From assembly GCF_024159085.1 (NCBI RefSeq), contig NZ_JAMZDE010000005.1:248001-312000 (forward strand): a DNA stretch of 64,000 bases, given 5' to 3'. The position numbers were made by a program, and so were the translations under genes. The stretch is from Idiomarina rhizosphaerae. GTDB lineage: Bacteria; Pseudomonadota; Gammaproteobacteria; Enterobacterales; Alteromonadaceae. Numbering within the stretch: the stretch's first letter is position 1; each line of letters starts with the position of its first letter. The notes below the pieces were generated by a model. The model was not told where the DNA came from and searched no databases. It saw nothing but the letters and a program-made list of their open reading frames with translations. This document shows, piece after piece, positions 34,963 to 44,300 of the stretch.

Positions 34963-35408
34963 ACTTGCGCTATATGCTCGATACGAATATTTGCATCTAT
35001 ATCATGAAGAATAGACCAGCATATTTAGCTCCTATTTTTGATGAACACTCGCGCGAGCTCTGCATCAGTTCAGTAACCGTAATGGAACTGCAATATGCTG
35101 TCGAAAACTCGCAGCAACGTACAACTAATGCCGACAAACTCGATAGCTTTTTGGCTCGTTTGAAAATATTAAATTACGATACTGACGCGGCTTATCACAC
35201 AGCACTTATTCGTCACAAACTAAAACAGCAGGGCACACCAATTGGCCCCTATGATCAGATGATAGCAGGCCATGCCCGATGCCATGGACTCACGGTTGTT
35301 ACCAATAACACCGGAGAATTTGAACGAGTTCCCGGGCTTATTACCGAAAACTGGCTGCAACAACCACCGCAATCATCAATCAATGAGCCAACTCCAGCCT
35401 ATCGTTGA
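34959..35408 (+). CDS. vapC: VapC-type PIN-domain ribonuclease toxin
   Basis: The 149-residue PIN protein shows acidic catalytic residues Asp8 (YMLDTNICIY), Glu43 (VTVMELQYA) and Asp99 (GPYDQMIAGHA), followed by the usual TNNTGEFERVPGL block. Such toxins cleave initiator tRNA-fMet or other RNA. All key residues are intact, so the toxin should be active when VapB is lost. It ends 24 bases from a convergent second toxin-antitoxin pair. Confidence 0.93.
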   Translation: MNLRYMLDTNICIYIMKNRPAYLAPIFDEHSRELCISSVTVMELQYAVENSQQRTTNADKLDSFLARLKILNYDTDAAYHTALIRHKLKQQGTPIGPYDQMIAGHARCHGLTVVTNNTGEFERVPGLITENWLQQPPQSSINEPTPAYR

Positions 35409-35431
35409 CAGAAATATCTATTCTCAGGTAA

Positions 35432-35773
35432 TTACTCAACCCGCAAACAATATTGCAGGAGCGCTTCTCTAATACTCTGACGGGATTTTAGAAAAAGCAT
35501 CATATATGCTTTATCTTCTTCAAGTCGATAGATGGCTCTCAATTGCTGATCAGGAAGAATAAAGTCACGATAATTCGTAAAACCTAAGTCGGCCGCTTCT
35601 TCACAAAGTGGGCTGCTCTCGGGATAGCGTATTACTCTCTGCTCAAGCATATCTATAAAATTAAATATCACACCCCTTGCCTGTGATTGACCAATATACC
35701 TCGCCAGATATTGGCTATATGCGCTAACTTGACGTGCAAATGTTTCGGTATATTCAATGCTAATTGCCGTCAT
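35432..35773 (-). CDS. ParE/RelE-superfamily toxin
   Basis: The 113-residue protein fits the ParE/RelE fold: ISIEYTETFARQVSAYSQYLARYIG, FIDMLEQRVIRYPESSPLCEEAADLGFTNYRDFILPDQQLRAIYRLEEDKAYMMLFL. The R-x-I-Y-R strand near residues 78-82 is typical. Whether it is a ribosome-dependent RNase or a gyrase poison cannot be decided. It begins within the 3' end of its antitoxin gene (14-base overlap), so antitoxin is made first. Confidence 0.85.
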   Translation of the reverse strand: MTAISIEYTETFARQVSAYSQYLARYIGQSQARGVIFNFIDMLEQRVIRYPESSPLCEEAADLGFTNYRDFILPDQQLRAIYRLEEDKAYMMLFLKSRQSIREALLQYCLRVE

Positions 35774-36032
35774 TCGTCAGCACTTCCTCAAGATTAGAAC
35801 GAAGCTGGTTTGAAGATAAGGTTCGTCCAGCTTTTAAATCTTTTTCCGCGAATGACATTAGCTTCATAAAAGCCATTTGTTCTTGCTGCATTTCATACTG
35901 GGCTGGGTCCTGAACCACATAGAGTGGCTCCCCATTTTGGGTAACAACAACAGGCTCCTCAACATTCATTGAAGACAGTTCTTTCTTAAATGCTGAAACC
36001 GTTGTGATGCGTGACTGTTTAGTTTGATACAT
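35760..36032 (-). CDS. Phd/YefM-family antitoxin
   Basis: The 90-residue protein has a Phd/YefM N-terminus (RITTVSAFKKELSSMNVEEPVVVTQNGEPLYVVQDPAQYEMQQ, about 8-50), where EPVVVTQNGEPLYVV is the family hallmark, and a toxin-binding C-terminus (FAEKDLKAGRTLSSNQLRSNLEEVL). It is first in the operon, preceded by GGGGG, and has a short palindrome upstream as candidate operator. The pair faces vapBC tail to tail. Confidence 0.9.
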   Translation of the reverse strand: MYQTKQSRITTVSAFKKELSSMNVEEPVVVTQNGEPLYVVQDPAQYEMQQEQMAFMKLMSFAEKDLKAGRTLSSNQLRSNLEEVLTNDGN

Positions 36033-36041
36033 TGTCTGCCC

Positions 36042-36069
36042 CCTAGACTAGGTTACTTTTAAAATTATA
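36042..36069 (-). promoter_or_regulatory. Candidate promoter/operator of the YefM-ParE pair
   Basis: The perfect palindrome CCTAG-A-CTAGG (36042-36052) lies ten bases before the antitoxin start, and a consensus -10 TATAAT (minus strand, 36064-36069) lies just upstream of it. The -35 match is weak. Confidence 0.45.
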
Positions 36070-36133
36070 GATGAAAACCAACAGAAGTCCAAATAAAGAC
36101 CAAATTTAGACCAAAAACACTTTAGAGGTAAAT

Positions 36134-36739
36134 ATGAAAAGGATTTTATTAGTATGCGCATTTGTTTTGGTTGCTGTTGTCTCTTTTTGGGTGGGGCGTC
36201 AGTCAATGAGCGGCTTAAGCACACCAACCGCGCCAACAAGTGCCGATGCACCAAAAGCACAAACCAGCGCGCAACTGGATACATCCAACAGTGAGACCAG
36301 TGCCAAACAAGCTGCCGAGTCAGTTGAGCCACCTCAGCCTGAAAGCGATACTTCAAATGAAGAAGAGCTCAAACGCCAGCAGCTTATTGCAGAAAACCCG
36401 AGTTTTTTTGAGGGGCAGAATAAGTACTTTGCCGATGATGAAAAGTATCTCAATGGCGTTGAAAGCTTTGTACCGCAAAATGGCATCAGTTCGTGGGGAA
36501 TTAATCGTGAGAAGGAGCTGTCCCGCCTGCTGTCTGACCAGGATGGGCTTTTACACGCGGAGTCTGAATGTCGGCTGACTATGTGTATTACGACAGGCGC
36601 ATTCATGAGCCTGCAAGAATTCCGTTCTTTTTCAATAGACTACAATAACCTGCAATTTTACGGTCAGCATTATGGGACAAAATCTTTAGCTGATGGCCTA
36701 CTGGTTTTTTATGTTATTACCTATAAGCAGACCGACTAG
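36134..36739 (+). CDS. Hypothetical membrane-anchored protein
   Basis: The 201-residue protein has no recognised family. An N-terminal anchor or uncleaved signal (RILLVCAFVLVAVVSFWVG, about 3-21) is followed by a Thr/Ser/Ala/Pro/Glu-rich linker (about 25-80) and a folded C-terminal domain with two close cysteines (SECRLTMCI). GAGG precedes the ATG. The cysteine pair and C-terminal domain (LLHAESECRLTMCITTGAF... GLLVFYVITYK) look like a small periplasmic domain with a disulfide. It overlaps the ZIP transporter stop by four bases (convergent). No function can be assigned. Confidence 0.75.
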   Translation: MKRILLVCAFVLVAVVSFWVGRQSMSGLSTPTAPTSADAPKAQTSAQLDTSNSETSAKQAAESVEPPQPESDTSNEEELKRQQLIAENPSFFEGQNKYFADDEKYLNGVESFVPQNGISSWGINREKELSRLLSDQDGLLHAESECRLTMCITTGAFMSLQEFRSFSIDYNNLQFYGQHYGTKSLADGLLVFYVITYKQTD

Positions 36740-37443
36740 CCCATAAGTTGCTTACTGAGCATACCAATAATGAAACCAAATACAGCCCCGAGTGCAGGCA
36801 TCCAGTGGCGGCGCATTTTCGCCTGTGGGGCAATGTCCTGAAACACCAGATAGAGAATGCCGCCCGCTGCAAAACTCATGATCATCGCTGTAATTTGTGG
36901 TGCATCGCTCAACCACCAGTAACCCATTATTGCTGCCAACGGACCGAAAAAGGACACTCCCAATAAACCCAGTAGCGCTGATTTTGTCGTTAACTTTGCA
37001 GTTTTTAATTCACGATAGGCGTTAAAGCCTTCCGGGAAGTTTTGCGCAGCAATGAAAATGGCCAGCAAAATGCCCATTTTTGGGTTAACAGCAAACACAG
37101 CCCCTAGAGAAACCGCCTCCGGCACGAAGTCTAGCACCATCGCCATAAATTGCGAAACATTGCCCTCATGCTTTTGCAACCAAGCATCAACAAGGCAAAA
37201 AGTAACGCCGCCAGCGGCAAATAACCCGGTCAGTTGCCAGGCATTTAACTCTTTCATTCCCTCTGGCACCAATGCAAAAGCCACGGCGGCCATTAAAATA
37301 CCACCACCAAATGCCGTAACGCCGTGTACGAACTCTTTCTTAACTGCCGTATTGGCTTTGCCTTCAACGTGCGCTAAGAAACCGCCGAAAACCGCCATTA
37401 AGCCGGCTCCCCAGGCTATAAGCAGCATGATATAAACGTTCAT
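36736..37443 (-). CDS. ZIP-family metal transporter
   Basis: The 235-residue protein has about eight hydrophobic helices. The metal-site helices read DFVPEAVSLGAVF (TM4) and AAQNFPEGFNAYREL (TM5), in place of the classical HNxPEG and HxxxEG, as in a subset of bacterial ZIP proteins. FVHGVTAFGGGILMAAVAFALVPEG near the N-terminus is also typical. ZIPs carry Zn2+, Fe2+ or Mn2+ into the cytoplasm; loss of the TM4 His may alter selectivity. It starts two bases after the dGTPase stop, so the two are cotranscribed. Confidence 0.88.
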   Translation of the reverse strand: MNVYIMLLIAWGAGLMAVFGGFLAHVEGKANTAVKKEFVHGVTAFGGGILMAAVAFALVPEGMKELNAWQLTGLFAAGGVTFCLVDAWLQKHEGNVSQFMAMVLDFVPEAVSLGAVFAVNPKMGILLAIFIAAQNFPEGFNAYRELKTAKLTTKSALLGLLGVSFFGPLAAIMGYWWLSDAPQITAMIMSFAAGGILYLVFQDIAPQAKMRRHWMPALGAVFGFIIGMLSKQLMG

Positions 37444-37445
37444 GA

Positions 37446-38726
37446 TTAAACCTTATCAAATACAGAGCCGGTATCCGGGCTAAACAATTTACTGTAAAGC
37501 TTGGTCGCGTAGTTGTCCGTCATTCCGGAAATATAGTCGCAAATAACCCGCTTGGGGTTTTCTGCGTTTTTATATTTTTGCAAAGTAGAGCCGGGCAGCA
37601 GTTGCTCTGGGTTTTCGCTCAGTACCTGAAACAGCTTCAGTATCATCATCTGCCCTTTGTACTCCAAAACCTGCACCGAAGAGCTACGAATAACATGCTT
37701 AAACACAAAATCCTTCAGTACTTGCAGGGTGTGTTCAATCTGCTCCGGAAGGCTCGCCTGCAGATCCAGCCAGGGAGATTCAAACAGGTTCTGTTCTGCG
37801 ACTTCAATGGCATCCACAAAATGCCCGACAAGCTTACTAATTGCGTGCTTACGCGCACGGCTTTGGCCTGAAAAAAGCGCCTCGGTGTAAAATCGCTCTT
37901 CCTGCATAATAACGCTGTTGTCGTCCAACACAGCGAGTACGTCTTCGCGCCACTGCTTTTCGGTTACCAGATTCAGTGCCAGTGAGTCTTCTAAATCGTG
38001 CACGCCGTAAGATATATCGTCTGCCAGCTCCATAATGGAGGTATCAAAGGCTTTATACTGTGCTTTGGTTTTACCCTCTTTCGTTTTAGTGGAGCGAAAG
38101 GTCGCTTTGTCGTTGGGAGTCAGCGGTTCCAGTATCCAGTCCAGCACATCCTGTTCGTCGTCATGAACAGATTTGGGCGGTTTAAAAACACTTAGGTGGT
38201 CTTCTTCAGACAGTGAGCGAGTACTAACTTCGCTATGCAACACCGGATACTTAAGTACACCAAGTAAAGTGCGCCGGGTTAAATCCAAACCGTCGTGATC
38301 AGAATACTCACCCAGCTTTGAAATAATGCGTAGCGTCTGCCCGTTACCTTCAAAACCACCGTTGCTGTGCATGTGATAGTTCAGTGCCACTTCGCCACCG
38401 TGCCCGAACGGCGGGTGACCAATATCATGTGCCAGACAAATGGCCTCAATTTGAAAATAAGACGGGATATGCATCGAAATAGCATCGTTCTCTGCATACT
38501 TTTGCTTTAACTTCTCACAAATACCCGAGCCAATTTGCGCCACTTCCATAGAGTGCGTTAAGCGCGTGCGGTAAAAGTCACTCTCACCCACCCCCAGCAC
38601 CTGAGTTTTTGCCTGCAAGCGGCGAAACGCCGACGAATGAATAATACGCGCCCGGTCACGCTGAGCATCGCTGTCCGGCGTAGCGGCATTAAAGGTCGTA
38701 GTTTTTCCTGAGCGGCGTTTGAGCAT
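37446..38726 (-). CDS. dGTPase-like HD-domain deoxynucleotide triphosphohydrolase
   Basis: The 426-residue cytoplasmic protein has the family start RDRARIIHSSAFRRLQAKTQVLG, then RTRLTHSMEVAQIG (His58) and the HD motif CLAHDIGHPPFGHGGE (His100-Asp101), and a second metal Asp in ADDISYGVHDLEDS. It hydrolyses dNTPs, classically dGTP, to deoxynucleoside and triphosphate. The length suits the dGTPase-like family rather than the 505-residue E. coli Dgt. Some dGTPases also act in phage defence by nucleotide depletion; this is a family possibility only. It leads an operon with the ZIP transporter. Confidence 0.92.
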   Translation of the reverse strand: MLKRRSGKTTTFNAATPDSDAQRDRARIIHSSAFRRLQAKTQVLGVGESDFYRTRLTHSMEVAQIGSGICEKLKQKYAENDAISMHIPSYFQIEAICLAHDIGHPPFGHGGEVALNYHMHSNGGFEGNGQTLRIISKLGEYSDHDGLDLTRRTLLGVLKYPVLHSEVSTRSLSEEDHLSVFKPPKSVHDDEQDVLDWILEPLTPNDKATFRSTKTKEGKTKAQYKAFDTSIMELADDISYGVHDLEDSLALNLVTEKQWREDVLAVLDDNSVIMQEERFYTEALFSGQSRARKHAISKLVGHFVDAIEVAEQNLFESPWLDLQASLPEQIEHTLQVLKDFVFKHVIRSSSVQVLEYKGQMMILKLFQVLSENPEQLLPGSTLQKYKNAENPKRVICDYISGMTDNYATKLYSKLFSPDTGSVFDKV

Positions 38727-38877
38727 AGCAAAATGTCTTCGTTTGTTTTTCAGTTACTCACAGCAAAACAAATTTTTGCGGGTTTGCCCAGTTTTAATAC
38801 CGCCAATGTAAGACATTTATATCAATGCCTTACCAATTGATAGTTTAAGAGCTCAAATTTAGTATAAATACACCAAC

Positions 38878-38906
38878 TTGACGCACAATGCTGTTGTGCA
38901 TAGAAT
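38878..38906 (+). promoter_or_regulatory. Promoter and operator of the HigA-like gene
   Basis: A -35 TTGACG (38878-38883) and -10 TAGAAT (38901-38906) are 17 bases apart, and the spacer holds an inverted repeat GCACAA-TGCTG-TTGTGC (38883-38899). This is a typical layout for antitoxin autorepression. Confidence 0.6.
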
Positions 38907-38929
38907 AAATACAAAGTGATCAGTAAACC

Positions 38930-39298
38930 ATGGCCGTTAAATTCAGGGACGACTGGCTAGAGGACGTTATAATTATGAGAGACACAAAACGTCGCCCGGT
39001 ATCCGTTGGCCAGATGCTAATAACGGAGTTTCTTGAACCGATGAACATTGAAATAAAAGAGCTCGCTGATGCTATGAGAGTACACAGAAACACGCTCAGC
39101 CGAATTGTTCATGATAAAGGAGCCTTGACCGCACCTATGGCTATTAAATTAGCGGCTGCTTTGGGTAACACCCCGGAATTTTGGTTAAACATTCAGCACG
39201 CCGTCGAAATCTGGGACGTACGCCACCGGGCATACGAACAAGAAGCTGAAAATGTAAAACGCCTGAAACCTCACGCTAAACCTTATCAGCAGGCTTGA
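38930..39298 (+). CDS. HigA-family antitoxin (XRE HTH), probably orphan with a toxin stub
   Basis: Residues 16-110 are HigA-like: RRPVSVGQMLITEFLEPMNIEIKELADAMRVHRNTLSRIVHDKGALTAPMAIKLAAALGNTPEFWLNIQHAVEIWD, an XRE helix-turn-helix with the HigA-specific FWLNIQ motif. The normal antitoxin start would be Met16 (38975). The preceding in-frame residues MAVKFRDDWLEDV resemble the beginning of HigB toxins, so the toxin body seems to have been deleted, leaving its start fused to the antitoxin. No HigB is found nearby. Which start is used is undecided; the promoter-proximal ATG at 38930 is in frame without a stop. It may act as a stand-alone regulator. Confidence 0.8.
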   Translation: MAVKFRDDWLEDVIIMRDTKRRPVSVGQMLITEFLEPMNIEIKELADAMRVHRNTLSRIVHDKGALTAPMAIKLAAALGNTPEFWLNIQHAVEIWDVRHRAYEQEAENVKRLKPHAKPYQQA

Positions 39299-39383
39299 GG
39301 GAGCAGCTGTTGTAGAGCTACTATTGGCACACCTCTTGCTGTCTCCTATCCATAAACGCGAATAACGCACTAAACAGGCAAAA

Positions 39384-39407
39384 CATTGCCACCCGGCAAT
39401 GCTAATT
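39384..39407 (+). terminator. Possible weak terminator after the HigA-like gene
   Basis: CATTGCC pairs with GGCAATG around ACCC, followed by CTAATTTT. The T tract is short, so it is uncertain; it lies in the 126-base gap before the next gene. Confidence 0.35.
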
Positions 39408-39424
39408 TTGGATAAGGAAAAGCC

Positions 39425-40072
39425 ATGAACATGAACCCTGTGAGTAATAACGCGAGTTATCCGACGACAACAACGACCCAAAGTAACAAAACTGAGGAAC
39501 CTAACAGCAGGGACATTACGCCGGAGCAAGACCGTGAGTCGCTGATAGACAATGCCTACCGCAGCATATTGCTGAATCGTATGGGTGTTGATATCGGGCA
39601 TCTGGAAGAAATTGAGCAAAAGATAGAAGAGCTTGAGAGTAAATCCAGCCTTACCAAAGAAGAAAAGGATGAACTTAACAGCCTGATGGAAGCGCGCGAC
39701 CAGCTATTCGAAGACGCTATGCGTCGCCAGGCGGAAGAAGGCAATAACGGCAAGCAGTCCGATATTCCCATAGCGATAACTGAAAACTTTAATGCCCGCA
39801 ATATATCACCTAACGACATGAGCGAATTGGCCAGCCAGTTGTTTGAAGCCGGTGTTATTACTCGTGAGCAGCGTAGCGCGATGAGTTTTCAGATCTCCAA
39901 AACCAGCTCACACAAAACCTTTACGCCAGAGTCTCAGCAGATAGACCCGGATGAGCCTATGGATTTTGTGAAGTTTTGGGAAGATAGAGTAAAAGCCAAC
40001 GACTATTTTGACGTATCAGCAAAAGAAAAAGCGAAAGACCAGGGAATTTTAGATGTGCTGCGGCAAGTCTGA
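39425..40072 (+). CDS. Hypothetical hydrophilic protein
   Basis: The 215-residue protein has no recognised family, no signal peptide and no membrane segment. The first 30 residues are Asn/Thr/Ser-rich and probably disordered. Residues about 55-105 (HLEEIEQKIEELESKSSLTKEEKDELNSLMEARDQLFEDAMRRQAEE) form a charged coiled-coil, and a second helical part follows (ISPNDMSELASQLFEAGVITREQRSAMSF, FVKFWEDRVKANDYF). A start at Met1 or Met3 is possible. Flanks: HigA-like gene upstream, convergent esterase downstream. No function is offered. Confidence 0.7.
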   Translation: MNMNPVSNNASYPTTTTTQSNKTEEPNSRDITPEQDRESLIDNAYRSILLNRMGVDIGHLEEIEQKIEELESKSSLTKEEKDELNSLMEARDQLFEDAMRRQAEEGNNGKQSDIPIAITENFNARNISPNDMSELASQLFEAGVITREQRSAMSFQISKTSSHKTFTPESQQIDPDEPMDFVKFWEDRVKANDYFDVSAKEKAKDQGILDVLRQV

Positions 40073-40094
40073 ATATCACTTGCCGCAGGCTTCA

Positions 40095-41246
40095 TCATTT
40101 ATTGCGTGACTTCAAATCACTATTTTGCGCTTCAATTTCACTGATGTATTTTGACTGATGCTCGCGTGCGAACTGCACAGCTTTATTCGAGGCCTTTAAC
40201 GCATTCGCGTTATTGTCATTCATTGAATAAACCGTTGCCAGGCTGTCCCATAAAATTTCGGACTGGTCGAATACCTCAACGCCTTTCTCCAGAATTGCCT
40301 GTCCCCAGTCAACTTTGCCTTCATAAGCGGCTTTTAGACCATAGACGTTATACTGGTGAACCGACATAGGGAAGTCGTAGCCCACCGTCTTTTCGTAATC
40401 AGCATAAAACGCCTGCAACTGCTCCAGCGACTTAATTTCGATGTTTGGTACCGCGTTAAACCCACGAAAAACCGATTTAAGCCCCTCGACATTACCAATT
40501 AGTGGCGTGCTGTCATGGGTTTCGTTGGGGAACTGCTTTGACTCCCAGTTAAAAGCCGATTCCGGCTTCGCTTCAAGCACATTTAATAAACGCTCATAGC
40601 TCTCGGCCATTTCGTTAGGCTCATTCGCCATGCTGACAAACCAACGTACCGCCGGTTTTTCTGCCTCTTGCTCTACCACTTTTATGTCTTTTATAAGCGC
40701 AAAGTCATCCCACCAGAGGCTTGGGCTGACCGATATTGCGGCGTTGATAAAATCTGAATGGTGAGTCGCCAGATAACTGGTGTAGAGCCCCGACAACGAG
40801 TGCCCAGTAACCACAGTGTAAGGCGATACTCTGTACTTTTTCTGCAACGCTGGCATCAGCTCATCTTGCAAAAACTGGGTGTACTGCTCCGCACCGCCAG
40901 AGCGGTCGGCGTAGGCTTCCATTTTTGTGTGAGTAAAGCGCTTTAAGCGGTTCCTCGCACTGACCCCGACAACAATCATTTCCGGCACAATAGAAAACGT
41001 ACTTAAAAAATTAATGTTACCCGCTATGTGCTCAAACTGCGTTGAACCGTCCATAACCAGTAGCACCGGATACTGAAAACTGTCTGAATGCTCATAGCTT
41101 TCCGGCAACGCAACCCGCGCCGTTATCCCTTCATCAAGGAGCTTAGATTCCATAGTGAAGATTTCGGACGCGTGCACGCTGGCAGCGGTGAAGAAAACGA
41201 ACAGACAGGCAAATGAACGGGTTAAGCTTTTAAAGGAAAGAGTCAT
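40095..41246 (-). CDS. Secreted alpha/beta-hydrolase esterase (Fes/IroE-like, esterase D family) with C-terminal TPR-like helices
   Basis: The 383-residue protein has a signal peptide (SLTRSFACLFVFFTAASVHA), an alpha/beta-hydrolase domain with nucleophile elbow GHSLSG (Ser150) and probable His244 (NETHDSTPLIG), and YPVLLVMDGSTQFEHIAG near the N-terminus. This is the putative-esterase family that includes Fes, IroE and esterase D. Residues about 290-375 form TPR-like helices (WGQAILEKGVEVFDQSEILWDSLATVYSMNDNNANALKASNKAVQFA). It may hydrolyse an ester in the periplasm; siderophore lactone cleavage is one option but no Fur box was seen. The gene is monocistronic. Confidence 0.87.
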   Translation of the reverse strand: MTLSFKSLTRSFACLFVFFTAASVHASEIFTMESKLLDEGITARVALPESYEHSDSFQYPVLLVMDGSTQFEHIAGNINFLSTFSIVPEMIVVGVSARNRLKRFTHTKMEAYADRSGGAEQYTQFLQDELMPALQKKYRVSPYTVVTGHSLSGLYTSYLATHHSDFINAAISVSPSLWWDDFALIKDIKVVEQEAEKPAVRWFVSMANEPNEMAESYERLLNVLEAKPESAFNWESKQFPNETHDSTPLIGNVEGLKSVFRGFNAVPNIEIKSLEQLQAFYADYEKTVGYDFPMSVHQYNVYGLKAAYEGKVDWGQAILEKGVEVFDQSEILWDSLATVYSMNDNNANALKASNKAVQFAREHQSKYISEIEAQNSDLKSRNK

Positions 41247-41345
41247 GAGATCAGTGAGTTACTGGGTCGTGGGGATATATTAGAACTATTTGCGGGTGGG
41301 GGCAATTGGGGAGCGGCTAGATCTAGGTGTTACAGCAGGTTATCC

Positions 41346-44300
41346 CTACCGCAACACGCTAAATGCTTGATAAAGCCTAGTTGGAAGTTTGTTTTTCAAC
41401 TCCCAGGTTATATTCATTGGTCGCTCTCCGTGACTGTCGATAAAAGTGACTGGCCCACATGCTTTATAAGCCGATTGCTTATTTTCTCTAACGAAAAGCT
41501 GGAACTGCCAGCCATTCGTACCGCTCTCAATGTAGCGGTGTCCGGTGGGAGTACTCGCGGAGGCTGTATTCTGCGACTGCCAATGGAACTTTTCTCGGCT
41601 TATTGCGTAGTCGTTATAAGCAACACCTTCGTGCACGGCATCAGCTTTATCAAGCGTAACGAATAGCAGTTCGAGCTTTTTATCTTGGAAGCGCAAAACG
41701 CCTTCGCGAAATACCCGACGCTCCTGTTCATTCAAAAAGCCTACGGCGGTCAAGATTTCACGTATTTGATAAGAGGCGTGAAGTTTCAGTGGCGTATTTT
41801 CGAGTCCAGGCAGAGAGTCGAACACGTAGTTTGTTCGGGCATCTAATATACGTGCTAGCTCATTCAGTTCATTTAATGCTTCCGGCTCAGTATGTAGGCT
41901 GTCTATAAAATCAATACCGCTAACGACACGCTCATTCTGGTAATCAACTTGGTAAGCCAACATTTGTGCATACTGCTTGGCTCTATCAGTCCACTCGATT
42001 TGTTCTTTTCTATTAGTCGCCTTCTCGATCAGCCGAAGATACTCAGGGTCATCAATGTGCAATAGACTCATGAAGCGTGTGCTAAGATAAGTTTCCTGCT
42101 CCGTGGCATCGCCCGCTATTAAATTAGCAGCGCGCTTTAGGTTAGTCCATCCGGTGTTATTTCCGTTTCCGCGATAAATATCTGTAAGCTCAAGCTGTTG
42201 TTCGCTTATAAACTCCGATAGCAAAACAGTATTACTACCTTTTATTCGGGCAAAATGGTTAAGTTCATTGCGCAGTTGATCCCAGCGTTGGTTAATCGCT
42301 TGTCTCAGGCTTCCTAAAATCGACTCACGCGCTTCCTTTTGAAGTTGCAAGTAGCAACCGCTCGGCAGCTTGCCAAAGCCATTTTGCACACCGTCGTAAA
42401 CTTCTTTACGCGTCAAACCCGTTATTGCGCCATACAATACGTCAAAACGAAAACCTGCACGATGCTGACCGACAAAATCGAGCACTAAACAACTTTCCTT
42501 TTCGGGGTGTAAGCGAAGTCCTCGACCGATTTGTTGTTGAAACAACGTGACACTTTGAGTCGGACGTAGCAGCAAAAGCGTGTCAACAAAAGGCAAATCA
42601 ATGCCTTCGTTGTATAGGTCAACGGTAACTAACACATTGATTTCTTTGTTCGCTAATTTTTTTGGCAACGAAGCGCGTTCTTCGCGAGAGCTTTCGCCGT
42701 ATATCAATGCAGCTGGAATACCTAAGTCATTAAACTTTCTGGTCATAAAGCGCGCGTGGTCGACGTCTACGCAAAATGCCAGTGCACGAGAATGACTTAT
42801 GTTATTAACAACTTCGTCCCAAGCTCTGACTACATTTTGGGCGCGCGCATCATTATCGGAGAGAATATTATGAAGATCGCTACGGCCATCGCCGTTTTTC
42901 CAATTCACTTGCCGATAGTCCTGGCCATCATCACAAGCATAGTATTCAAACGGTGCGAGCAACTGCTGGTCTAACGCATTCCATAACCGCATTTGTACAG
43001 ACGGTGAACCGTCCGGACGACAGTCAAAATAGGCGAGAATATTCTTGTTATCTGCTCGCTCAGGTGTTGCGGTCAGGCCCAATAAATATTTGGGTTCTAC
43101 TCGCGAAATGACCTCATCAAAACTTTGCGCAGCGATGTGATGACACTCATCAACTACGACAACTTGCCAGTGATTCGCTGGGTACCGCTCCAATAATTTT
43201 TTAGAGCGTAAGCTCTGTACCGTTGCAAATAAATGGTCATATTGCTCAGGCTCATGTCGTCCCGTAAGTAAGTCACCAAAATTGGCATCTTTTAAGATTT
43301 GCCGATACGTAGTAAGTGACTGACTGAGAATTTCTTCGCGATGCGCAATAAAGAGTAGCCTGGGCTGCCCCTTCTCAAGCTCGCAAACTCGACGGTAATC
43401 GAAAGCCGCCATCACTGTTTTACCAGTTCCGGTTGCTGCCACTAACAGATTTTTGAAACGTCCGTGTGCGCGCTCATTATCCAGCTGCTCTAGAATATCC
43501 GCCTGAAAGGGTTTGGGTGTAATATCAAAGAATGTTGTGATTACGTGCTCGGGTAAGTTTTTCCCGCCAGACTCTCTACTAAGCGCGTCCTTCAAAGCCG
43601 CTACATGCTGACTATTGTTTGGGTCATACGGCTGAAACTCACCATCTTCCCATAACGTTTCAAAGTGCGCTTTTGCGCGTGAATACAGATTATGTTGCCC
43701 ATGCTGGGTGAACTTAACTGTCCATTCCAAACCACCCATTAACGCGGCGCCCGATAAGTTCGCACTACCTACATAAGCACTTCCAAAGCCCGTTTTGCGT
43801 TCGAACATCCAGGCTTTTGCGTGCAACCGTGTCCGTCGCCCATCGAGCGATACTCTAACCTCGCAATTCGGTAGCCTCGCGAGCATATCCAATGCATTTT
43901 TCTCTGTCGCACCGATATAAGTTGTCGTTAGAACTCGAATAGAGGTTTTGCTGTGGCCTTCAGCATCGGTTGCGGTGATTTGCTTCAGTACGTCATAAAT
44001 TTTCCGCACACCTGACACAGTGATGAAACTCACTAAAATATCCACGTGATCACAGCTCGAAAGCTCAGTGATTAACTCATTCAACAACGCCGGTGAGTCT
44101 TTACCCGCCGTAAATAGCCACGGCTGTGACAAACTGATATGAGGCAATTCTGGCTGCTCACCTTTACGGTAAATTGATCGTAAAAATTGTGGCGGATTTA
44201 CTATTTCATCAATGAGCGTTTCTGCAGTACTCTCTCTTATCTGGTGTCGGGCGTGTTGAAGAAGGCTGTTTAATAAGTCGACTTGAGCCATGAGTTTTTC

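Noticed and set aside
34672-39424. An integrated plasmid or integron cassette at the toxin-antitoxin cluster
   Set aside because: No integrase, attachment-site repeats, tRNA or attC-like folds were seen around it.
39185-39619. 144-codon minus-strand open frame over the HigA-like and coiled-coil genes
   Set aside because: It overlaps two better-supported genes and lacks a ribosome site.
40095-41246. Enterochelin esterase (Fes) by name
   Set aside because: It belongs to the same superfamily but is secreted, has a helical extension and no Fur site, so only a generic esterase call is supported.
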